A program made the position numbers and the translations under genes. A stretch of 22,817 bases of DNA from Phycisphaerales bacterium UBA7812. Its GTDB lineage: Bacteria; Planctomycetota; Phycisphaerae; Phycisphaerales; UBA1924. Of the stretch, positions 7,874 through 14,427 are shown in pieces. Under the pieces are notes generated by a model that worked only from the letters and a program-made list of their open reading frames with translations, did no database searches and was not told where the DNA came from. The first letter of the stretch is position 1, and every line of letters starts with the position of its first letter. The stretch covers positions 1 to 22,817 of the forward strand of contig DLBY01000041.1 of assembly GCA_002480345.1 (NCBI GenBank). The letters are read 5' to 3'.

Positions 7874-9988
7874 ATGCGCATCCGCGTCAAGCTCACCCTG
7901 CTGCTGCTCCTGTTCGCGCTCGCGCCGATGGTGACCGTCGAGGTCGTCGACCGGGTGGGGCTCGCGCGCCTCGCGGGCCGGGTCGATCAGCAAGTCTCCG
8001 ACAACATCACCCGCCGGATCCAGGAAGAGCTCGGGGTCCATGTCAGCCGGACCGCCGAGCAGATGCGGGGGATGCGCGCGCGCGTGATGATGATGTCGCG
8101 CACGCAGGCCGCCCTCGCGGCGCACACCCTCAACGAAGCGCCGCCGAGCACACCCCCCGCGGTCTACACCACCGAGACCTTCGACGCCCTCGAGCCGGGC
8201 GAAATCCCCCTGGGATTCCGCGAACAGCCAGGCTGGCCCGCCGGGGGGGACGCGCCGCCTGTCGTGTCCTACGACCGCATGGTCATCGTCCCGCCCCCGG
8301 ACGCGGAAACCGACCCCACGGACTCGGCAAGGCTCGCCTCGCTGCTCGAAGAGTTCCGCGCCCTCTCGCTCGACCTGCGGAGCGGGATCCGCTCACAGTT
8401 CGTCGCGCTCGCCAACGGCACGCACGCCGCCTACCCCGCGAAGGGGGGGTACGCGGGGTACGACCCGCGCGACCGACCCTGGTTCCGCGCCGCGACGAGC
8501 GAGCGCGACGACCCCGCGGTCGGCGTCGCCTGGGCGGGGCCCTACATCGACGCGATCACCGGGGAGCCGCGCCTCACCGCGTCCACCCCGGTCCTCTCCG
8601 GGGACGGCTCGCTGCTCGCGGTCACCGGTGTCGATTTCGCCCTGCGCACCGCGGTGGACCTGCTCGAGTTGCCCGCGGAGCTCTCGCTCGGGTCCGTCGC
8701 CTGGATCGTCGCGCTGGGCGATGACGCGGAAACCGAGAGCCGCGTGCTGATCGCGACCCGTTCGGGCGAACTCGAGGAGGGCGTCACCCTCCCCGCGACC
8801 GACGGATTCACCGAGATCATCGATGCCCTCCGCGCCGAGCGAGGCGGACACCGCCCCGTCGAACTCGACGGGCAGCCCGGCATCGCGGTGTACGGCCCCA
8901 TCGGTCCCTCGACGGGCCTTGTCATGGTCGTCCCGCGCGCGCGCGTCGACGCGCTGATCGGGGGCGTGCGTGCCGATCTCCGCTCGATCGCGCGAGAGTC
9001 CCTCCGCTCGCTCGTCGCGGGCGCCGTGATCGTCGTCATCCTCTGCATCCTCGGTGCCTACCTGACGGGCCGCACCGTCTCGCGCCCGATCCGCCGACTC
9101 GCGGACGCTGCGCAGGCGATCCGGGACGGCGATCTCACGGCGCGCGTGGACATCCGACCCAGGCGGGACGAGCTGGGCAAGCTCGCGCGCACCTTCAACG
9201 ACATGGTGCCCGCGCTCGCGGACCGGATGCGCCTCCGGGAGTCCATGGCGCTCGCGACCGAGCTCCAGCAGGGCCTGCTCCCCGCCGCCGCACCCGAGAT
9301 TCCCGGGTTCGACATCTTCGGGATCGCGGACTATTGCGACGAGACGGGCGGGGACTACTTCGACTATCTCAAGCCCATCGACCTGGGCGCCAACCGGTTC
9401 GGGCTCGCGCTGGGCGATGTCACGGGGCACGGCATCCCCGCGGCCCTGATCATGACCAGCGCGCGCGCGCTGCTGCAGAGCCACGCGCGGCGCGTCTCGG
9501 CGCCCCACCGGGTCCTCGAGCTCATGAACGAGTCGATCGCGCGCGAGTCCTCGCACGGCAAGTTCATGACCTTCGTCCTCCTCGTGCTCGATCTCGACGC
9601 GGATTCGCTCGAGGTCGCGAACGCGGGGCACGACCCAGCCTTGGTCCTGCGCGCACACACCGGGTCGTTCGAGGAGCTCCCGATGGGCGGGCTCCCCCTG
9701 GGCGTCGTCGCGGACGAGACCTACTCCACCGTGTCCGTCGAGCCCCTCGCCCAGCGCGATGTCCTCGTCGTCGGGACCGACGGGATCTGGGAGACCCGCG
9801 ACCCGCGGGGCGATCTGTACGGCAAGGAACGCCTGCGCGAGGTCATCCGTGCGCACGCCGAAGAACCGGCGAGCGCGATCGGCGGCGCGATCCTCGCGGA
9901 CCTCGCCCGCTTCCGGGGCAACGCGCCCGTGCTCGACGACATCACCTTCATCATCGTCAAAGCGACCGGCCCGCGGGAAACCGGCTGA
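7874..9988 (+). CDS. Membrane sensor phosphatase: Cache-HAMP-SpoIIE (PP2C type)
   Basis: A 704-residue RsbU-like sensor phosphatase. TM1 is at about 7-26 and TM2 at about 379-399, so about 350 residues face the periplasm. That region looks like a double-Cache sensor, with DPRDRPWFRAA at about 197 and the strand TASTPVLSGDG after it. A HAMP linker (400-450) leads to the catalytic domain. PP2C metal-site residues are visible: Asp494 in ETGGDYFDY, Asp515 in LGDVTGHG, Asp636 in GTDGIWE and Asp688/689 in DDITFI. Such enzymes remove phosphate from Ser/Thr of anti-anti-sigma proteins and so release stress or general sigma factors by partner switching. No anti-sigma or STAS gene is nearby, so its target is elsewhere. 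No Shine-Dalgarno-like sequence precedes the ATG; the start is set by TM1. The stop codon is 3 bp from that of the convergent gene. Confidence 0.93.
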   Translation: MRIRVKLTLLLLLFALAPMVTVEVVDRVGLARLAGRVDQQVSDNITRRIQEELGVHVSRTAEQMRGMRARVMMMSRTQAALAAHTLNEAPPSTPPAVYTTETFDALEPGEIPLGFREQPGWPAGGDAPPVVSYDRMVIVPPPDAETDPTDSARLASLLEEFRALSLDLRSGIRSQFVALANGTHAAYPAKGGYAGYDPRDRPWFRAATSERDDPAVGVAWAGPYIDAITGEPRLTASTPVLSGDGSLLAVTGVDFALRTAVDLLELPAELSLGSVAWIVALGDDAETESRVLIATRSGELEEGVTLPATDGFTEIIDALRAERGGHRPVELDGQPGIAVYGPIGPSTGLVMVVPRARVDALIGGVRADLRSIARESLRSLVAGAVIVVILCILGAYLTGRTVSRPIRRLADAAQAIRDGDLTARVDIRPRRDELGKLARTFNDMVPALADRMRLRESMALATELQQGLLPAAAPEIPGFDIFGIADYCDETGGDYFDYLKPIDLGANRFGLALGDVTGHGIPAALIMTSARALLQSHARRVSAPHRVLELMNESIARESSHGKFMTFVLLVLDLDADSLEVANAGHDPALVLRAHTGSFEELPMGGLPLGVVADETYSTVSVEPLAQRDVLVVGTDGIWETRDPRGDLYGKERLREVIRAHAEEPASAIGGAILADLARFRGNAPVLDDITFIIVKATGPRETG

Positions 9989-9991
9989 GCA

Positions 9992-10390
9992 TCAGACGAG
10001 GCGGATCCGGATCGGCCCGCGCGCCGTCGAGGGATCCACCGCGCGGCCCCGCTGCGTGATCTCCGCGACACCCCGCGCAACCAGCCGGCGAGCGGCGGCC
10101 CGCGCGGGCTCCATCAGCGGGCGCCACGCGTCGGGTTCGACACGCTTCGCCGCCTCGCTGGGGCAGATCGTCTTGCCGCGTGCGCGCGCACGCAGGAGTT
10201 CAAGGATCGCCGCTTCCAAGGCCTCGTCCACGGGGGTCGTCTTGCTGCGCCGGCACGCGTCCGAGCAGTAGCGGACCTGGTCCCAGTCGCGCTCCCACTT
10301 CTTGCGCCAAGTGATCACACGCCCGCACACGACGCAGGGCTTGGTTGGCAGGTTGGACGACGAGCGCGGCACGCGAACGGGTTCGGACAC
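9992..10390 (-). CDS. DUF2256-DUF3253 fusion protein, zinc-binding
   Basis: A protein of about 132 residues joining two domains of unknown function. Residues 17-50 are DUF2256: Cys19-x2-Cys22 and Cys42-x3-Cys46 with WRKKWERDWDQVRYCS between them, a likely treble-clef zinc site. Residues 55-132 are DUF3253: a winged-helix-like fold with the signature GKTICPSEAAKRV and a terminal ITQRGRAVDP..ARGPIRIR. It may bind nucleic acid, but no activity is established. The GTG at 10390 is chosen because the open frame upstream overlaps the renalase gene by codons with no family similarity; this leaves a 37-bp gap after the renalase stop. The ribosome site is weak, so the start is uncertain by several codons. 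It is very probably cotranscribed with the flavoprotein gene. Both domains are, to my knowledge, often found near photolyase/cryptochrome and flavoprotein genes. Confidence 0.85.
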   Translation of the reverse strand: MSEPVRVPRSSSNLPTKPCVVCGRVITWRKKWERDWDQVRYCSDACRRSKTTPVDEALEAAILELLRARARGKTICPSEAAKRVEPDAWRPLMEPARAAARRLVARGVAEITQRGRAVDPSTARGPIRIRLV

Positions 10391-10427
10391 ATCCCGAAGA
10401 ACGATGCGGCGCGGCGTGCTGAGAAGC

Positions 10428-11498
10428 TCACGCGGAATGGTGCGCGAGCGAGCAGGTCGCGAGGAAGTCGCGGTGCCGCCCGTTGAGGCGGTCCGCCATC
10501 GCGAGCCCGCTGAGGTAGGCCCCCTCGACGCGGGCGCCCATGCACCAGTCGCCGCAGGCGCCGATCCGGAGCTGCTCGTCGTAGAGGCACCCGTCGCACA
10601 GCGGCGCGACGGGGAGGGCTGCTTTCCAGAGCCTTGCGTGGTGCGCCGCAGGATCGATCCGGTCGATCCCAGTCGCGGCGAAGAAGGCATCGAGCATCAC
10701 GGTGCTGATCTCGGATTCGTCCGAGCCGATGTGCTCGCGGGCGAACTGGTCGCTGGACTGGAGCACCCAGACCTCGTCCTCGGAGCGTCCGGGCTTGGAC
10801 GACTCGCGGTCCGCCCAGGCGAGCACGCCCGCGTGCTCGTGACGCGCACCGAGGTTGACCCGCGCCGCGTCGTAGTCGAGCGGGAGGCGCTCCGCGAACC
10901 GGAGCGCGAGCGACCAGCACGGCGCCATGGGCACCCGTGCCGCCGCCGTGTGGAGGTGCGCGACCTCCGTCAGCAACTGCACCGCGCCGGGCGCCGGGAC
11001 GGCGGTCGCGACGGCGTCGAAGTGCTCCCGCCGACCCGAATCATCTGTCACAACCCAGTCGCCGCTCGCGTGGTGGATCGTTCGCACGGGGGTCGCGTAC
11101 CGGAACTCGGCGCGGCTCTCCAGCCCCGTCGCGAGCGCACGCAGCGGTGCGTCCATCGTCGGCACCCCGACAAATCGCATCAGCCGCTCGATCTGCGCCT
11201 CGGGAACACCCGCGTCGTTGATCGCGACGGTGCGCGGCTGCCAGCGGGCGGCCTCGCCGCGGTCGATCCAGGATTCCACTTCGTGCAAGAAACGCTCGAA
11301 CCGGGCGCTGAAATACCGCGCGCCGTGGTCCGCGACGATCCCGGACTGATCCGAAACACCGTTCGTTCGGAGAGTTGCGATCCGTCCCGAGGGATGAGCC
11401 GCGGCCTCGTAGACCGTGACCTCGTGGCCTTCCTCGACCAGTGCTCTGGTGCAGGCGAGGCCCGCGATGCCAGCGCCAACGACAGCGGTACGCATCAT
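10428..11498 (-). CDS. Renalase-like FAD-dependent NAD(P)H oxidase
   Basis: A 356-residue flavoprotein of the bacterial renalase group. The Rossmann FAD motif is at the N-terminus (Gly8-x-Gly10-x2-Gly13) with Glu31 to bind the ribose. An RIAT segment follows, then DHGARYFSARFERFL, which matches the 'GAQYFTAR' stretch of Pseudomonas renalase. The substrate domain has WADRESSKPGR and WVLQSS at the expected places, and the C-terminal FAD cap is CGDWCMGARVEGAYLSG (315-331). Bacterial renalases oxidise 2- and 6-dihydro-NAD(P) isomers, toxic misreduced forms of NAD(P)H, back to NAD(P)+ with release of hydrogen peroxide. No signal peptide, so cytoplasmic. Two ATG codons stand at 11498 and 11495, with GGAG just upstream. 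It heads a two-gene unit with the DUF2256-DUF3253 gene. Other amine-oxidase-fold functions are possible, but the length and C-terminal motif favour renalase. Confidence 0.85.
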   Translation of the reverse strand: MMRTAVVGAGIAGLACTRALVEEGHEVTVYEAAAHPSGRIATLRTNGVSDQSGIVADHGARYFSARFERFLHEVESWIDRGEAARWQPRTVAINDAGVPEAQIERLMRFVGVPTMDAPLRALATGLESRAEFRYATPVRTIHHASGDWVVTDDSGRREHFDAVATAVPAPGAVQLLTEVAHLHTAAARVPMAPCWSLALRFAERLPLDYDAARVNLGARHEHAGVLAWADRESSKPGRSEDEVWVLQSSDQFAREHIGSDESEISTVMLDAFFAATGIDRIDPAAHHARLWKAALPVAPLCDGCLYDEQLRIGACGDWCMGARVEGAYLSGLAMADRLNGRHRDFLATCSLAHHSA

Positions 11499-11907
11499 CG
11501 CACTCCAGAACGGGGCACCCGGTTCACCGGGCGACGGACGATCAACTCTCTATCGGCGTGTTGCCCGGTGGGCTGGTGCCGAAATCTCCGACTTCACAAC
11601 CTAATCCGTCGGAACCCCTGATCGAGTTGCGTTGCATTCAAATTCTACGAGCAAAGCGGCCATTGTCCGCAGCGGGGTCCGGGAACTCGGCGCGCTGGTC
11701 CGAGAGCCCGCACCGCGGGACGCACGGTGTGCGCCCTGAGCCGGCTGCGCGGCCGCGGATCGCCCGTCATCGCGACACGGGACCAAGATCGCTTGCCGCC
11801 GGTTCGATAGACCGCGAACCCGCGGGGCTGCTCGTGTGCCCCGGGTGCGGCGGAACTGGTCCGATCACCCCGCTACACTTCGGCCAAGAGGGCCGAGGAG
11901 GCCTCTG
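11499..11907. other. Intergenic region between divergent renalase and nhaA genes
   Basis: 409 bp without a convincing gene; the open frames crossing it have no recognisable protein pattern. An A+T-richer patch at about 11625-11665 is the probable promoter zone for the leftward unit. TACACT at 11874-11879 could be the -10 element for nhaA, though I see no good -35 partner. Confidence 0.55.
11642..11669 (-). promoter_or_regulatory. Candidate promoter of the renalase unit
   Basis: Minus strand: CGGACA (11664-11669), 16-bp spacer, TAGAAT (11642-11647). The -10 matches five of six and the -35 four of six consensus positions. It predicts a leader of about 135 nt. Confidence 0.35.
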
Positions 11908-13335
11908 ATGACCATGGCGGTTCACTCGAATATCCCCACAGCGATCGAGGACGCGGCGCCGGTCCCGGCGCAGCGTCTGACGCGTCCGTTCGAGCGCTTC
12001 GCGGCGCTCTCGTCGGCAGGCGGCATCGTCCTCCTGCTCTGCACCGTCGTCGCGATGGTGTGGGCGAACTCGGGCGCGTACGAGTCCTACCACGACATCT
12101 TCCATGTCTTCGAGGTCGAGTTCGGCATCGGGGACTGGGCCCTCCAGTACCACGGGCACGCGCTGACCATCGGGGACTTCATCAACGACGCCCTGATGGC
12201 GATCTTCTTCCTGCTCGTCGGGCTTGAGATCAAGCGCGAGATCCTCGTGGGCGAGCTCAGCGATGTCAAAAAGGCGACGCTGCCCATCGCGGGCGCGATC
12301 GGCGGCATGGTCGCCCCCGCCCTCATCTATGTCATGTTCAACCTGGGAGACGCGGGCATCCGGGGATGGGGCGTCCCGATGGCGACCGACATCGCCTTCG
12401 CCCTGGGCATCCTCGCGTTGCTCGGGCGGCGCGTGCCCAACAGCCTGCGCATCTTCCTGACCTCGCTCGCGATCGCGGACGACCTGGGCGCCCTGATCGT
12501 CATCGCCCTGTTCTACACCGAGAAAGTCTCGTTCGGCTACCTGGGCGTCGCCGCGGGCATCGTGGGCGTCCTCGCGTTCCTCAATGTCATGGGCTTCAAG
12601 CGGGCGATCTGGTTCATCATCCCGGGCATCTTCCTCTGGTACTGCTTCCTGGAGAGCGGCGTGCACGCGACCATCGCGGGCGTCGTCCTCGCCGCGACCA
12701 TCCCCGTGCGCCCGCGTGTGAAGGTCAGCCGGTATTCGACCTACACCCGCGCCGCCCTCGACTGCTTCGACAAGGCGGACGACCCGACCCAGGACATCCG
12801 CACCAACTCGACCCAGCGCGCCGCGGTCTTCGCGATCGAGCAGAACAGCCGTGATGTGCTCCCCCTGCTGCACCGCATGGAGCACGGGCTGCACGGCTGG
12901 GTCGCCTTCCTGATCATCCCCGTCTTCGCGCTCGCGAACGCGGGCCTGCACATGGAGGGCAACCTGGGCAGCGCCCTGGGCGACAAGGTCACGCTGGGCG
13001 TCATCCTGGGCCTGTTCATCGGCAAGCCCCTGGGCATCACCCTCGCGAGCTTCATCGCGGTCAAGCTGGGCCTGGGTGCGCTCTCCAAGGGCGTGACCTG
13101 GCGGCACATGATCGGCGCCGGGTGCCTGGGCGGCATCGGGTTCACCATGGCGCTGTTCATCGCGGCCCTGGGGTTCAAGGACAGCCCCGAGATGCTCGAC
13201 CACGCGAAGCTGGGCATCCTCGTCGCCTCGGCGCTCTCCGCCTTCGTGGGTCTCGGCATCCTGCTGACCTGCCCCGCGAGGCCCGAGCCCGAGCCCGAGG
13301 AGTTGGGCCCGATCGTCGAGACCGGCTCGCACTGA
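11908..13335 (+). CDS. nhaA: Na+/H+ antiporter NhaA
   Basis: A 475-residue inner-membrane antiporter that exports Na+ in exchange for protons, setting cytoplasmic pH and salt tolerance. Hallmarks are MATDIAFALGILALLG with Asp161 and AIADDLGAL with Asp191/Asp192, which correspond to Asp133 and the ion-binding pair Asp163/Asp164 of E. coli NhaA. GVHATIAGVVL and GKPLGITLASF, then GGIGFTMALFIA, mark the later helices. It is longer than E. coli NhaA (388 aa): about 28 extra residues at the N-terminus and a hydrophilic insertion of about 40 residues (within 268-326) in the loop before HGLHGWVAFLIIP. The ATG at 11908 has GAGGAGG at 11895-11901 and precedes the family core; ATG 11914 is a possible alternative. 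Monocistronic. A salt-exposed, possibly marine, habitat would fit, but the gene is widespread. Confidence 0.96.
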   Translation: MTMAVHSNIPTAIEDAAPVPAQRLTRPFERFAALSSAGGIVLLLCTVVAMVWANSGAYESYHDIFHVFEVEFGIGDWALQYHGHALTIGDFINDALMAIFFLLVGLEIKREILVGELSDVKKATLPIAGAIGGMVAPALIYVMFNLGDAGIRGWGVPMATDIAFALGILALLGRRVPNSLRIFLTSLAIADDLGALIVIALFYTEKVSFGYLGVAAGIVGVLAFLNVMGFKRAIWFIIPGIFLWYCFLESGVHATIAGVVLAATIPVRPRVKVSRYSTYTRAALDCFDKADDPTQDIRTNSTQRAAVFAIEQNSRDVLPLLHRMEHGLHGWVAFLIIPVFALANAGLHMEGNLGSALGDKVTLGVILGLFIGKPLGITLASFIAVKLGLGALSKGVTWRHMIGAGCLGGIGFTMALFIAALGFKDSPEMLDHAKLGILVASALSAFVGLGILLTCPARPEPEPEELGPIVETGSH

Positions 13336-13361
13336 GCCGCACCCCGCTGGATGGAGCGATC

Positions 13362-13383
13362 AACGCCCCCGACAGGGGGCGTT
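13362..13383. terminator. Hairpin between convergent nhaA and lipoprotein genes
   Basis: A perfect 9-bp stem (13362-13370 with 13375-13383) with a 4-nt loop lies 26 bp after the nhaA stop. There is no clear T-run on either strand, so it may act as a bidirectional, inefficient or Rho-assisted terminator. Confidence 0.5.
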
Positions 13384-13440
13384 GTCGTGCGCGCACCGCG
13401 TCCCGCCGAGGCCCGCGGCGCCCGGGCTCGAGTCAGGTAC

Positions 13441-13821
13441 TCATTTCGATTCCCTGCGGATCGACACGGCCTCCCACGACTGGAGCGAACCGTTCTCGAT
13501 CACGAAGGTCTGGCTCCCGGGTTCGAGCCGCTCGGACTGCCACGCGCCGAAGACATCCCCCACGATGCGCACGCGGAGGGTGATGGGCTCGAGCGGGTCG
13601 ACCTTGAAGGGCCCGAGCACGGCCTCGTCGCCCGGCTCGAGCATCGCGGAGCGCTTCGTCACCGTCTCGGCAAGAAACCGGTCGTGCTCGAGTTCCGCGA
13701 GCACGGTCTTGGCGCTCTCGTTGCGCACCGTCGCGGTGTATTCGCACCCCGCGAGCGGCATCGCAAGGAACGGGAGGGCCGCGACGATCGGCACGGCGCG
13801 GCGGACAGAGTGAAGATTCAT
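13441..13821 (-). CDS. Small hypothetical lipoprotein
   Basis: A 126-residue protein I do not recognise. It has a lipoprotein signal peptide: basic residues near the start (HSVRR), a hydrophobic stretch at 10-22, and lipobox LAGC with Cys26, so it should be lipid-anchored in the cell envelope. The mature part of about 100 residues looks all-beta, with alternating hydrophobic residues and the motifs EYTATVRNESAKTVLAEL and EPGDEAVLGPF; an immunoglobulin-like or similar sandwich fold is a guess. The ATG at 13821 is preferred over the GTG directly before it at 13824, since GAGAGG lies about 13 bp upstream. It is convergent with nhaA and divergent from the DUF4157 gene. No catalytic residues are apparent. 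Confidence 0.7.
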   Translation of the reverse strand: MNLHSVRRAVPIVAALPFLAMPLAGCEYTATVRNESAKTVLAELEHDRFLAETVTKRSAMLEPGDEAVLGPFKVDPLEPITLRVRIVGDVFGAWQSERLEPGSQTFVIENGSLQSWEAVSIRRESK

Positions 13822-13982
13822 CACGCGTGGGACCTCTCGGGGCAGCGCGGCGGGAGCCGTGGAGATGCGTCACGGCGCGGACGCGTCGCCGATCGGTGAA
13901 TCGTACGCGTCGGCGCGCACGGGGCTGGTCGTCGGGGGCCGCGTGAGCGTTGCGCGCCGCGCTCGCTTCAGCTGTGAGGCGG

Positions 13983-14011
13983 TTCCGCCGGGATTGCTCG
14001 CGCGGTAGGCT
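13983..14011 (+). promoter_or_regulatory. Candidate promoter of the DUF4157 gene
   Basis: TTCCGC (13983-13988) and TAGGCT (14006-14011) are 17 bp apart, about 57 bp before the ATG. The -35 is poor; the CGGTAGGCT core resembles those at 4875 and 21485. Confidence 0.3.
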
Positions 14012-14067
14012 GCGCGGGAACAAGCCCTTTTTCGGGGGATCGCAAACAGAACACGGGAGGTCGGTGC

Positions 14068-14388
14068 ATGGCGAGGCAGAAGAAGGAAGCGGCGGCCGGT
14101 AAGCAGGACGCCGCGGATCACGATGTGAACAACCCCGTCCGTTCGGCACCGTTCCCCGGGACGGGCGTGCCGATCGCAAAACCCGAGTTCCACGATGTGC
14201 GCGTCCACCACGCGGCGTACCAGAAGAAGGAAGTCGGCGCCACGGCGTACGCCACGGGTGACAAGATCATGTTTAACCAAGGGCAGTACCAGCCGGGCCC
14301 GACACGGGACCACGCGACGCTCGCGCACGAAGCGGCCCATGTCATTCAGCAGACGCAGGGACGGGTTCGTCCGAGCCCCAGCAGGTAA
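14068..14388 (+). CDS. Minimal DUF4157 protein, putative zinc metallopeptidase
   Basis: A 106-residue protein that is little more than a DUF4157 core. Residues 41-67 read FHDVRVHHAAYQKKEVGATA and on to AYATGDKIMF, then GQYQPG, matching the family pattern 'DVRVH...A.AFT.G..I.F..G.Y.P'. The HExxH zinc-peptidase motif is HEAAH at about 87-91, followed by VIQQTQG. DUF4157 domains are usually found in larger proteins, many of them cargo or toxins linked to extracellular contractile injection systems. Here the protein stops about 15 residues after HEAAH and carries no toxin domain. The first 25 residues are rich in Lys, Gln and Ala and contain no signal peptide, so it is predicted cytoplasmic unless loaded into a secretion particle. 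GGGAGG at 14055-14060 supports the ATG. Its stop is 39 bp from that of the convergent adaptor gene. Activity and target are unknown. Confidence 0.85.
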   Translation: MARQKKEAAAGKQDAADHDVNNPVRSAPFPGTGVPIAKPEFHDVRVHHAAYQKKEVGATAYATGDKIMFNQGQYQPGPTRDHATLAHEAAHVIQQTQGRVRPSPSR

Positions 14389-14427
14389 GACGAGATCGCG
14401 GACAGTCGAAAGGCCGCGCCGCGAGGT

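Noticed and set aside
10391..10690. N-terminal extension of the DUF2256-DUF3253 protein overlapping the renalase gene
   Set aside because: The extra 100 codons lie inside conserved renalase coding sequence and show no family similarity; a start at 10390 gives a normal-sized protein.
13870..14340. Minus-strand open frame across the lipoprotein/DUF4157 gap
   Set aside because: Arg-rich translation without domains, overlapping the well-supported DUF4157 gene with its good ribosome site.
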